Part shown: in pieces, positions 17,953 to 25,732 of the stretch
Position numbering within the stretch: the first letter of the stretch is position 1
Layout: every line of letters begins with the position of its first letter
Origin: Flavobacterium phragmitis
GTDB lineage: Bacteria > Bacteroidota > Bacteroidia > Flavobacteriales > Flavobacteriaceae
NCBI RefSeq assembly: GCF_900112575.1
Contig: NZ_FOMH01000009.1
Location: forward strand, 1 to 47,085
Direction of reading: 5' to 3'
DNA length: 47,085 bases
Program-made: the position numbers and the translations under genes
The notes under the pieces: generated by a model
Database searches by the model: none
What the model saw: only the letters and a program-made list of their open reading frames with translations
Told to the model about the DNA's origin: nothing

Positions 17953-18402
17953 ATGAAAATGGAAAAGGAGCAAGTTTTAGTACGAGATAATAAAGGGATC
18001 TTTTTGAAAATGTTTAAAAGAAGGTTAAAAGCTGACTTTGATTTTTTTGAAAAATCCTTTTTTGATTATAGTGAAGACAAAATAAAACAGTATGACCGTA
18101 TTGTTTATGTTGTATATGATAAAAATGAGTTGCTTGGTTTCTTACAACAGGAAAATAAAAACGAAAATATTCTAGTTTGTTTATTCGACAAGCAATTTTT
18201 TACAAGCCTTTCATTTTTAGAAATGATTAATAATTTGATTTTGTTTGACGAATCTAAAACCAGCCGAGAAGTTTTTAAGGAAGTAAAAACATTCTTTAAA
18301 AAGAAGTTAGATTTTAGAAATGATCGAATCTCTTTACAGCAGTTAAATTTTATGCAGGCAAAATTTCCTGAGTATTATAAAGCAATGTATTATTTAATGT
18401 AA
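17953..18402 (+). CDS. Small receiver-like protein lacking phospho-acceptor residues
   Basis: 149 residues if started at the ATG at 17953 (MKMEKEQVLV); an earlier TTG at 17914 is possible but less likely, and an ATG at 17959 is also possible. The pattern resembles a response-regulator receiver fold: VLVRDNKGIFLKMFKRRLKA looks like the usual DD-x-x-x-hydrophobic helix 1, and YDRIVYVVYDKNELLGFLQQ stands where the phospho-acceptor strand would be, but the conserved acidic pair, Asp and Lys are absent. The last part is helical and basic (VFKEVKTFFKKKL). I infer a degenerate receiver or simply a small alpha/beta protein; no known family is recognised. It is followed 54 bp later by a strong terminator. 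Confidence 0.6.
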   Translation: MKMEKEQVLVRDNKGIFLKMFKRRLKADFDFFEKSFFDYSEDKIKQYDRIVYVVYDKNELLGFLQQENKNENILVCLFDKQFFTSLSFLEMINNLILFDESKTSREVFKEVKTFFKKKLDFRNDRISLQQLNFMQAKFPEYYKAMYYLM

Positions 18403-18456
18403 TTATTTATTTTTTATATTTTTTGTGTATCTATTTTGACTAATAGTACACCGTGA

Positions 18457-18498
18457 AATGCAGGATAAGGATTTTTTCTTATCCTGCATTCTTTTTTT
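18457..18498 (+). terminator. Strong intrinsic terminator after the receiver-like gene
   Basis: A perfect 13-bp stem (AATGCAGGATAAG at 18457-18469, CTTATCCTGCATT at 18478-18490) with an 8-nt loop is followed by C and seven T's. Confidence 0.9.
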
Positions 18499-18901
18499 AG
18501 GTTGCCAGGAACTAGTTAATAAAGTTTTTGATTTTTGCGTATTGATTATAATAATGGACTCCCTTGAATTTTTCAAAGAAAGGATTGATAAAAGTCTTAT
18601 TGAGGACATTGTTTTTTTTAGCTGTCTATCTGAAACTAGGTGTTTTTCGATTAATTTTCTCCTATCTGAGACATTTTTTCTTAATTAAATTGTAAGAAAA
18701 GGGAGCGGTTGTTAATGAAATCTTTTATTATTTCTCATGTTTAGGATACTTTCTATAAAGCCTATGAAGGAAATGAAATAGTTTGTTTTTAAAATAAGTA
18801 TTTGATTTCTAATTGATTGTGTTTGCTGGCGCTCACGAAAAATAGAGAGTCAATTTATTGTAAAGAAAATGAATGAAAAACTGCATTAAATTTAACAGCA
18901 A
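18499..18901. other. Gap with no supported gene
   Basis: A 76-codon frame (18458-18688) begins inside the terminator stem and looks non-coding in composition. The sequence is AT-rich apart from a short GC-richer patch near 18828-18838. No other element is visible. Confidence 0.5.
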
Positions 18902-18903
18902 TT

Positions 18904-18936
18904 TTGTTGTAACTATCACACAAACTTTTATTTTTG
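18904..18936 (+). promoter_or_regulatory. Promoter of the histone H1-like gene
   Basis: TATTTTTG (18929-18936) matches TAnnTTTG exactly, and TTG at 18907-18909 is 19 bp upstream, the best-formed Bacteroidetes promoter in the window. Transcription would start about 20 bp before the ATG at 18962. Confidence 0.7.
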
Positions 18937-18961
18937 TGGCTTAATTTAACAATATATAAGC

Positions 18962-19138
18962 ATGAAAGATTTATTAGTAAAAATCAACGCCGAAATTGAC
19001 ACATTTAAAGCAGAAGCTGAATCTTTAACTGAAAAAGGAATTAAAGCTGCAGGTCCAAGAGCACGTAAAGCTACTTTAGAAATCGAAAAACTTTTAAAAG
19101 AGTTCAGAAAAGTTTCTATCGAAGAATCAAAAAAATAA
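18962..19138 (+). CDS. Histone H1-like (Hc1-type) small DNA-binding protein, 58 aa
   Basis: 58 codons from ATG to TAA, too short for common length cut-offs. The sequence begins MKDLLVKINAEIDTFKAEAE, has GIKAAGPRARKATLEIEKLL in the middle and ends in a basic KKEFRKV/SKK-like tail. It is helical and rich in Lys, Glu and Ala, as in the small histone H1/Hc1-like proteins common in Flavobacteria, thought to bind DNA non-specifically. The flanking evidence is unusually good: an exact promoter 26 bp upstream and an intrinsic terminator 8 bp downstream make it a single-gene transcript, consistent with abundant expression. Its codons look clean and biased, unlike the AT-rich gap before it. Confidence 0.88.
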   Translation: MKDLLVKINAEIDTFKAEAESLTEKGIKAAGPRARKATLEIEKLLKEFRKVSIEESKK

Positions 19139-19145
19139 TACAACT

Positions 19146-19178
19146 AAAAACCTCGTCAATTGACGAGGTTTTTTTTAT
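19146..19178 (+). terminator. Intrinsic terminator of the histone H1-like gene
   Basis: AAAAACCTCGTC (19146-19157), loop AATT, then GACGAGGTTTTT (19162-19173) and more T's. Perfect stem with a U tract. The A run on the left lets it also act for the GntR gene arriving on the - strand. Confidence 0.9.
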
Positions 19179-19229
19179 AATTTAAATTTGATTACAAGCT
19201 TGAGACAGTGGTAAAGAAAACTAAGTATC

Positions 19230-20300
19230 TTAGATGGAATTTCTATCAATAAAATTAAAAGGAACTTTTATTTGTCCTCTTTCTTTGTTTAAAATCATTT
19301 GTGCAGCAGTTTCCCCCATGATATTAAAATCGGTTGACATTACTGTAATGCCTAATAATTCTTTTAAAGGAGTATCATTATAAGAAATCACACCGATCTC
19401 TTTTCCCAAAATAAATTCTTCATCACGAATTTGTTTCATTAAATTCACTAAGTCAGATTCTTCAATAGTGATAAATAGATCTCCTTTTTTCAGAATCATA
19501 TCATCATAAACTTCGCTTAAAATTTCAAAATTGATTTCGTGTTCAACACAAAATTTTCTAAATCCATGTAAAATTCGCCTTGGATAAGGATAAACGGCTT
19601 TGTCAGGATAAACTAAAATTAATCTTTTATATTTATTGATTTTAGAAAGACCTTCTTTAAGAGCGTTGTAAATATCATTTTCAAAATCTTGATATATTTT
19701 AATGACATCATCGCCGGTTCCTAATTTAATATTGTCCAAAACAACCAATTTTTCTTGCGGAATTTTTTTTATGGCATTTACGACATCGTCGGTGAAGCTT
19801 AAGTGTTTTAACTCGTCTGTCTTAAAGTGAGTCGTTATTACATAATAGTCATAAGCACCTTCAAATTTGTCCAGTATATTAAGAAATAAGGTTTCGTCAC
19901 AATGATAAATTTGTAAATCGACATGTGCATTTGCTCCCAAGGTATTGATAAAAGAGCTGTAGGTCTTCATTTTATAAGAACTCAGCTTATTGGTCAAAAA
20001 CAAAATGTTTACTTTAGACTCTAGTTTTGTTCTTGTGATATAATAACCTTTACCTCTAATAGAAGAAATAATTTTTCGTTCTTTTAAAATATTATATGCT
20101 TTTTCCACAGTATCACGTGACATATAAAATTCTTCGCTAAAACTATTGATAGAAGGAATCTTTTGATTGATTTTTAAATTTCCGTTGGCGATGTTCTGAA
20201 GAATAGAGTCTACAATTTGCTTATACTTTGGAACTCGTGAATCTTCGTCTATTTTAATAAGTTTAATCATGGTGTCTGGGAAACTTGTTCCGTATTTCAA
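19230..20300 (-). CDS. GntR-family transcription regulator with a sugar-binding-protein-like domain (probable rhamnose regulator)
   Basis: 356 residues from the first ATG; the ATG at 20270 (residue 11, MIKLIKIDEDSR) matches where the conserved domain begins and is the more likely start. The N-terminal ~70 residues form a GntR winged helix (VPKYKQIVDSILQNIANGNL, FSEEFYMSRDTVEKAYNILK, IRGKGYYI). The remainder (~95-350) has the periplasmic-binding-protein/LacI-like fold (VNILFLTNKLSSY, YYVITTHF, LVVLDNI, LFITIEESDL, EIGVISYNDTPLKELL, and GETAAQMIL near the end), so it should bind a small sugar-type effector. It is divergent from rhaT with a 339-bp spacer. I infer control of the rhamnose genes by L-rhamnose or a pathway intermediate; the position is the only evidence for that. 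Confidence 0.85.
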   Translation of the reverse strand: MKYGTSFPDTMIKLIKIDEDSRVPKYKQIVDSILQNIANGNLKINQKIPSINSFSEEFYMSRDTVEKAYNILKERKIISSIRGKGYYITRTKLESKVNILFLTNKLSSYKMKTYSSFINTLGANAHVDLQIYHCDETLFLNILDKFEGAYDYYVITTHFKTDELKHLSFTDDVVNAIKKIPQEKLVVLDNIKLGTGDDVIKIYQDFENDIYNALKEGLSKINKYKRLILVYPDKAVYPYPRRILHGFRKFCVEHEINFEILSEVYDDMILKKGDLFITIEESDLVNLMKQIRDEEFILGKEIGVISYNDTPLKELLGITVMSTDFNIMGETAAQMILNKERGQIKVPFNFIDRNSI

Positions 20301-20550
20301 CGAAACGATTTTTTAATTATAACTTTTATAAGAAAAACTCTTTAAGGTAAATGTTTTTTCATAAAAAAAAAGAGATTTTCAATCGGCTTGTAATACTTTT
20401 TTTATATTTATTGAAATTTCCTCAAAATTCGGATTCAACAATTACGAAATCGATTGCTAAAGTAGCCATTTTAAATTTATTTCCCCAATAATTACAGGCT
20501 GTTATTTCTAATAATCCTCGCTTTTTAACAAAAAAACCAAAAAACATAAA

Positions 20551-20567
20551 GGATAGTACAGGACAGT
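20551..20567 (+). promoter_or_regulatory. Candidate operator upstream of rhaT
   Basis: A 10-bp-period direct repeat, GGATAGT (20551-20557) and GGACAGT (20561-20567), stands out as GC-richer than its AT-rich surroundings and lies 73-89 bp before rhaT. A near-promoter TATTTTAC lies at 20587. The spacing of one helical turn would place both on one DNA face. GntR operators are more often inverted repeats, so this is tentative. Confidence 0.25.
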
Positions 20568-20639
20568 TTTGTTTTTTACATTCTATTATTTTACAAAACC
20601 AAATTACTAACAAACCTAACCTTAAACCAAAAACATTAT

Positions 20640-21689
20640 ATGGAATCATTATTAGGAATCATTTTTCATTCTATCGGAGGATTTTCTTCGGGTAGTTTTT
20701 ATATGCCTTTTAAAAAAGTAAAAGACTGGGCTTGGGAAAGCTATTGGTTGGTAGGAGGATTTTTCTCTTGGCTGATTGTTCCACCATTGGCTGCTTACTT
20801 AACGATTCCAAATTTTACCGAAATTATCGCATCAGCTTCTCCATCAATAAAATACTTTACTTTTTTAATGGGATTGATTTGGGGAATTGGTGGTTTAACT
20901 TATGGTTTAGGCGTTCGCTATTTAGGAATGTCTTTAGGAAACTCTATTACATTAGGATTCTGTTCTGCATTTGGAGCTTTAGTGCCTTCTATATATTATG
21001 ATATCGTTCCAACAGAAGGTAAAATATCCTTTTCTCATATGATTTCTAATTCTGGCGGACAGCTGGTTTTATTTGGAGTTGTAGTGTATTTGGTTGGAAT
21101 TGCGATTTCTGGAAAAGCAGGAATGCTGAAAGAAAAGGATTTTGCAACCGGTCATGAAGATAAGGATAAAGACTTCAATTTAGTAAAAGGTTTAACTGTA
21201 GCCGTAATTTCAGGAATTTTAAGTTCGTTTTTTAATTACGGAATTGAAGCAGGAAAATCAATGGCAGAACATGCTGTAGTTAATGGTGCAAATCCGTTGT
21301 TCCAAAACAATGTGACTTATGTTGTTTTATTATGGGGCGGACTTACAACCAACTTCATTTGGTGTCTTTATTTAAATTTTAAAAATAAAACAATTAAAAA
21401 TTATACTGATAAATCTACTCCAATAACTAAAAACATTTTGTTTTCTGCGCTTGCAGGTACAATGTGGTTTTTACAGTTTTTCTTTTACGGAATGGGAGAG
21501 AGCAAATTAGGAAATGGAGCAAGTTCATGGATTCTTCACATGGCAACCATCATCTTAACAGCAAATTTTTGGGGTTTTTATTTGAAAGAATGGAAAGGAG
21601 TTTCTAAAAAAACAATAAGAACTTTTTTCTGGGGGATCGGGCTTATTATGCTGGCGATCGTTTTGGTAGGAATTGGTAACTCATTATAA
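20640..21689 (+). CDS. rhaT: L-rhamnose/proton symporter RhaT
   Basis: 349 residues with about ten hydrophobic segments. The start MESLLGIIFHSIGGFSSGSF and YMPFKKVKDWAWESYWLVGG are family hallmarks, as are GIGGLTYGLGVRYLGMSLG, GFCSAFGALVPSIYYDIV and the C-terminal GTMWFLQFFFYGMGESKLG followed by SSWILHMATIIL. RhaT imports L-rhamnose with a proton across the inner membrane. Length agrees with the family (about 345 aa). It is the first gene of the rhamnose cluster, divergent from the GntR regulator, and only 27 bp from the next gene. Confidence 0.95.
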   Translation: MESLLGIIFHSIGGFSSGSFYMPFKKVKDWAWESYWLVGGFFSWLIVPPLAAYLTIPNFTEIIASASPSIKYFTFLMGLIWGIGGLTYGLGVRYLGMSLGNSITLGFCSAFGALVPSIYYDIVPTEGKISFSHMISNSGGQLVLFGVVVYLVGIAISGKAGMLKEKDFATGHEDKDKDFNLVKGLTVAVISGILSSFFNYGIEAGKSMAEHAVVNGANPLFQNNVTYVVLLWGGLTTNFIWCLYLNFKNKTIKNYTDKSTPITKNILFSALAGTMWFLQFFFYGMGESKLGNGASSWILHMATIILTANFWGFYLKEWKGVSKKTIRTFFWGIGLIMLAIVLVGIGNSL

Positions 21690-21716
21690 ACAATACAAGA
21701 AAATAATATAAAGTAT

Positions 21717-23858
21717 ATGTCAAATACAAAAACAATTAATACAAATTTTAAGCATGTAAGCTACCTTTGGGATGATGCTAAAGCTGCAGAACTTGCAGGT
21801 GATGAAGTAGCGCTTTTTATTTATCGTTCTAATTTACTAGGAGCTGATTTAAGACTGACTAATTATGGAGGTGGAAATACTTCTGTGAAAATTACAGACA
21901 AAGATCCTTTGACTGGAGAATCTTCTGAAGTAATGTGGATTAAAGGTTCTGGTGGTGATATTGGAACATTAACAAAATCGGGTTGTGCAGCTTTGTATTT
22001 GGATAGACTTCGTAATCTTGAAAATGTTTACAGAGGTATTGAGTTTGAAGATGAAATGGTAGAATTGTTTAACCACTGTATTTTTGATTTAGCTTCAAAA
22101 GCGCCTTCAATCGATACGCCTTTACATGGTTTTCTTCCGTTCAAACATATTGATCACTTGCATCCAGATGCAGCAATTGCTATTGCGGCAGCAAAAGATG
22201 GAAAGAAAATCACAGAAGAATTATTTAACGGAGAAATTGGCTGGGTAGGCTGGCAGCGTCCAGGTTTTGACCTTGGCCTTCAGTTGAGAGCTTGTTTAGA
22301 AGAAGCCGCTAAAAACGGTAAACAATTACGTGGTATTATGTTAGGTTCTCATGGTTTATTTACCTGGGGAGATACTGCATACGAAAGTTATATCAATACA
22401 CTGGAAGTAATAGAGAAATGTGCTGAATACTTAGAAAGCAACTACGGAAAAAAACGTCCAGTTTTCGGAGGAAAAAAAATTGAAAGTCTTCCTGAAGCAG
22501 ATCGTAAATTAAAAGCAGCAAAAGTAGCTCCAATCTTAAGAGGTTTCTGTTCGTCAGAGCGTCAAATGATTGGGCATTATACAGACGACGCAAGAGTTTT
22601 GGAATTCATCAACTCTAATGATTTAACAAAATTAGCTCCATTAGGAACATCTTGTCCAGATCACTTCTTAAGAACTAAAATCAGTCCTTTAGTTTTAGAA
22701 TTAGATCCAAACGAAGATTTATCGGATGTTGATGCTGTTAAAGCAAAATTAACTCCTGCATTCGAGGGGTATCGTGCAATGTATAAAGACTATTATAATG
22801 CATGTAAAAAATCAAATTCACCGGCGATGCGTGATCCAAACCCAGTTGTAATCTTATATCCGGGAGTTGGTATGTTCACTTTTGCTAAAGATAAAACAAT
22901 GGCTCGTTTGGCATCTGAATATTATATCAATGCGGTAAACGTAATGAAAGGTGCTGAAGCGGTTTCTGAATATACTTCATTACCACACCAAGAAGCTTTT
23001 GATATTGAATATTGGTTGTTAGAAGAAGCTAAATTACAGCGTATGCCAAAACCAAAAGCATTGTCTGGAAGGGTAGCTCTTATCACTGGTTCTGCGGGCG
23101 GAATTGGTAAAGCTATCGCTAAAAAATTCGCTCAAGAAGGTGCTTGTGTCGTAATTAATGATATTAACGAAGAGCGTTTAGAAGGTGCAACTGCTGAGTT
23201 TATCAAATCATTTGGAAAAGATGCGGTTTCTAGCACTTTATTGAATGTTACAGACGAAGTAAGTACAGAAAAAGCATTAGATGAAGCTTCTTTGGCTTTT
23301 GGTGGTGTTGATATTGTGGTAAATAACGCTGGAATCAGTATTTCAAAATCTATCGCTGACCATACTTTAGAAGAATGGGATAGATTATACGACATCTTGG
23401 TTAAAGGACAATTTATTGTTTCTAAAGCAGGAATCGAAGTAATGCGTAAACAAGGTTTTGGAGGAGATATCGTAAATATCGTTTCTAAAAATGCTGTTGT
23501 GGCTGGTCCAAATAACCCAGGTTATGGTTCGGCTAAAGCTGCACAGGCGCATTTAACACGTTTAATGGCTGCAGAACTTGGAGCTGATAAAATTCGTGTC
23601 AATACAGTAAATCCTGATGCTGTAATTTCAGACTCAAACATTTGGTCTGGAGGATGGGCAGAAGGTCGTGCAAAAGCATACGGAATCACAGTTGAAGAAC
23701 TTCCTGCTTACTATGCAAAACGTACGTTATTAAATGAAATCATATTGCCTGATGATATTGCCAATGCATGTTTTGCTTTTGTTGGAGGTTTACTCGGTAA
23801 ATCTACAGGAAACGCTTTAAACGTAGACGGTGGCGTAGCCATGGGCTTTTATAGATAA
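21717..23858 (+). CDS. rhaEW: Bifunctional rhamnulose-1-phosphate aldolase / L-lactaldehyde dehydrogenase (RhaEW type)
   Basis: 713 residues in two parts. Residues ~1-430 are a class II (zinc) aldolase-like domain with NYGGGNTSVK, MWIKGSGGD and GIMLGSHGLFTWGD (metal-binding histidines), which splits L-rhamnulose-1-phosphate into dihydroxyacetone phosphate and L-lactaldehyde. Residues ~450-713 are a short-chain dehydrogenase with the NAD-binding TGSAGGIG (near 456), NNAGIS, the catalytic YGSAKAAQAH (Tyr near 602) and a closing G-N-x-LNVDGG, which oxidises L-lactaldehyde to L-lactate. The fusion is known in Bacteroidetes, Bacillus (YuxG type) and others, in contrast to the E. coli RhaD. Its lactate product fits the lutABC genes further down the cluster. 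It follows rhaT by 27 bp and is followed by an intrinsic terminator. Confidence 0.95.
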   Translation: MSNTKTINTNFKHVSYLWDDAKAAELAGDEVALFIYRSNLLGADLRLTNYGGGNTSVKITDKDPLTGESSEVMWIKGSGGDIGTLTKSGCAALYLDRLRNLENVYRGIEFEDEMVELFNHCIFDLASKAPSIDTPLHGFLPFKHIDHLHPDAAIAIAAAKDGKKITEELFNGEIGWVGWQRPGFDLGLQLRACLEEAAKNGKQLRGIMLGSHGLFTWGDTAYESYINTLEVIEKCAEYLESNYGKKRPVFGGKKIESLPEADRKLKAAKVAPILRGFCSSERQMIGHYTDDARVLEFINSNDLTKLAPLGTSCPDHFLRTKISPLVLELDPNEDLSDVDAVKAKLTPAFEGYRAMYKDYYNACKKSNSPAMRDPNPVVILYPGVGMFTFAKDKTMARLASEYYINAVNVMKGAEAVSEYTSLPHQEAFDIEYWLLEEAKLQRMPKPKALSGRVALITGSAGGIGKAIAKKFAQEGACVVINDINEERLEGATAEFIKSFGKDAVSSTLLNVTDEVSTEKALDEASLAFGGVDIVVNNAGISISKSIADHTLEEWDRLYDILVKGQFIVSKAGIEVMRKQGFGGDIVNIVSKNAVVAGPNNPGYGSAKAAQAHLTRLMAAELGADKIRVNTVNPDAVISDSNIWSGGWAEGRAKAYGITVEELPAYYAKRTLLNEIILPDDIANACFAFVGGLLGKSTGNALNVDGGVAMGFYR

Positions 23859-23912
23859 AGATTGTTTAGGTTTTTTATATAAGTTTGTTTAAGCAAAAGT
23901 GGTTTTTTGTGG

Positions 23913-23947
23913 TCTAACGTTCGAATCTTTCGGACGTTAGATTTTTT
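23913..23947 (+). terminator. Intrinsic terminator inside the rhamnose cluster
   Basis: TCTAACGTTCG pairs with CGGACGTTAGA (23913-23923 and 23931-23941, one G-U pair), followed by six T's. It lies 54 bp after the aldolase/dehydrogenase gene and should separate rhaT-rhaEW from rhaI and later genes, or attenuate read-through. Confidence 0.85.
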
Positions 23948-24062
23948 CAGCATATAACAATTGGCTTTAACAACAAAAAGTTAACAAAAAAGTGAAGTAC
24001 AACCAGAGTTTAGATAATGTGAAATTTATAAGTTCAAAAAATATTTAAATGCATAAGATATT

Positions 24063-24246
24063 GAACGCGGATTAGACGGATTCACACCGTGAAGACACGA
24101 AAAAAAAGATTTTTTGTTTCACGCAGATTTAGACAGATTTAAGCAGATTAATATTTAAATCTCAGATAAAAATTTGCGTGAAACTAGGAAATAAAATCTG
24201 CGTCAATCAGCGTCTTCGCTATAGCGAAGCCGTAAAATCCGCGTCC
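24063..24246. repeat. Nested palindromic intergenic repeat (GCGGATT / ACGCAGATTT family)
   Basis: The outer arms are GAACGCGGATTAGACGGATT at 24063 and the imperfect complement AAAATCCGCGTCC near 24234. The inner arms are GTTTCACGCAGATTT at 24116 and AATTTGCGTGAAAC at 24171-24184, plus further AAATCTGCGTC copies and CAGATTTA tandem units. A separate perfect palindrome CTTCGCTATAGCGAAG lies at 24214-24229. This is an interspersed element typical of Flavobacterium intergenic DNA, occupying about half of the 470-bp gap before rhaI. Whether it is mobile or transcribed is unknown. Confidence 0.75.
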
Positions 24247-24328
24247 AAAATTTCGAAGGCATGTTAAAAAAAATATACTAAGCGTATAAAATTTATATAT
24301 TGTAAACTCTATAAAAATATTAATAACT

Positions 24329-25603
24329 ATGTTGATCTCATCAAACCATATTGATTCTCATAATGAGGATTTATTAAAAAAACATCAAAACAAATTAGTT
24401 TTTACAGCATCTGAAATAAATGATACAGAAGCTATTATTCAAAAATTAATTGATTTTCAAATTGCCATTCCATCTTGGGCTTTAGGAACAGGAGGAACAC
24501 GTTTCGGACGTTTTGCAGGTGGAGGAGAACCTCGTTCATTAGAAGAAAAAATCGAAGATGTTGGATTGCTTCATAAATTAAACAATGCTTCTGGAGCAAT
24601 TTCACTTCATATTCCTTGGGATATTCCAACAAACTACGGGGCAATCAAAACATTGGCTGGACAGCACGGTTTGAAGTTTGATGCTATGAATTCTAACACT
24701 TTTCAAGATCAGGCAAGCGCTGAGCATACTTACAAATACGGTTCTTTACAAAACGTAAACAAAGCAGTTCGTAAACAAGCAATTGCTCACAATATTGAAG
24801 TAATTAAACACGGAATCGAATTAGGATCTGAGTCTTTAACAGTTTGGCTGGCAGATGGCTCTAATTTTCCGGGACAATTAAACTTCAGAAAAGCATACCA
24901 AAACACATTAGAAAGTTTAGAAGAAATCTATGATGCATTACCTTCAAACTGGAAATTATTCTTAGAATACAAATGTGCTGAACCTAACTTTTATTCTACA
25001 ACAGTAGCAGATTGGGGACAGTCTTATTCGTATGTTAAAAAGTTAGGCGACAAAGCACAGACTTTGGTCGATTTAGGTCACCACCTTCCAAATGCCAATA
25101 TCGAACAGATTGTCTCTTTATTATTGATGGAAAACAAATTAGGAGGTTTCCACTTTAACGATTCAAAGTACGGAGATGATGATTTAACTGCCGGTGCATT
25201 AAAACCATACCAATTATTCTTGATTTTTAATGAATTAGTAGAAGGAATGGATGCAAGAGGAATGAATCATGCTAAAGATTTAGGCTGGATGATTGATGCT
25301 TCTCATAACATCAAAGATCCTTTAGAAGATTTATTGCAGTCAGTTGAAGCGATTATGATTGCTTATGCGCAAGCACTTTCTGTTGATAGAAAAGCATTGG
25401 AAAAAGCACAAGAAGAAAATGACGTGGTAAAAGCACAGGAAATTCTTCAAAATGCTTTCCGTACAGATGTTCGTGCATTAGTAGCAGAAGCTCGTCTTCG
25501 TTCTGGAGCAGCTTTAAATCCTGTAGCATTATATCGTTCTCTTCAGGTGAGACAAAATCTTATCGAAGAAAGAGGTTTAAAAACAATGGCCACAGGATTA
25601 TAA
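24329..25603 (+). CDS. rhaI: L-rhamnose isomerase, Pseudomonas stutzeri type
   Basis: 424 residues, the length of the P. stutzeri-type RhaI, not the E. coli RhaA. Conserved stretches include FQIAIPSWALGTGGTRFGRF, GAISLHIPWDIP, FLEYKCAEPNFY (metal-ligand Glu), LVDLGHHLPNANIEQ (Asp), GGFHFNDSKYGDDDL (His and Asp) and GWMIDASHN. It converts L-rhamnose to L-rhamnulose using Mn or another divalent metal in a TIM barrel. It is preceded by a terminator and a repeat-filled 470-bp gap, so it may have its own promoter, and is followed by rhaB after 129 bp. Confidence 0.96.
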   Translation: MLISSNHIDSHNEDLLKKHQNKLVFTASEINDTEAIIQKLIDFQIAIPSWALGTGGTRFGRFAGGGEPRSLEEKIEDVGLLHKLNNASGAISLHIPWDIPTNYGAIKTLAGQHGLKFDAMNSNTFQDQASAEHTYKYGSLQNVNKAVRKQAIAHNIEVIKHGIELGSESLTVWLADGSNFPGQLNFRKAYQNTLESLEEIYDALPSNWKLFLEYKCAEPNFYSTTVADWGQSYSYVKKLGDKAQTLVDLGHHLPNANIEQIVSLLLMENKLGGFHFNDSKYGDDDLTAGALKPYQLFLIFNELVEGMDARGMNHAKDLGWMIDASHNIKDPLEDLLQSVEAIMIAYAQALSVDRKALEKAQEENDVVKAQEILQNAFRTDVRALVAEARLRSGAALNPVALYRSLQVRQNLIEERGLKTMATGL

Positions 25604-25612
25604 TTTGAGATA

Positions 25613-25726
25613 TTAAGTTATTAGTTACGAGTTATTCGTTAGGAGTTTTAAGTACAGAATGTTGAACTTTTAGCGTACCTAACGAATGATTCTTAACGAA
25701 TAACCCATAACTCCTAACTTCTAATT
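25613..25726. repeat. Imperfect inverted repeat (AACGAATAACxCxTAACT family)
   Basis: The left arm (about 25613-25645, AGTTACGAGTTATTCGTTAG) and the right arm (about 25691-25726, AACGAATAACCCATAACTCC) are complementary apart from scattered mismatches, with a second copy of TAACGAAT at 25680-25687. The element fills nearly the whole 129-bp spacer between rhaI and rhaB and ends right before the rhaB start. It belongs to a different family from the other repeats in the window. Confidence 0.75.
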
Positions 25727-25732
25727 AAAAAA

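Noticed and set aside
18458..18688. A 76-codon frame on the + strand
   Set aside because: It begins inside the stem of a strong terminator, has Phe/Leu/Cys-rich composition like AT-rich non-coding DNA, and no family resemblance.
24063..24246. Possible CRISPR-like or tRNA-like structure in the rhaI upstream gap
   Set aside because: The repeats are palindromic and irregularly spaced, without unique spacers of even length, and no cloverleaf can be formed.
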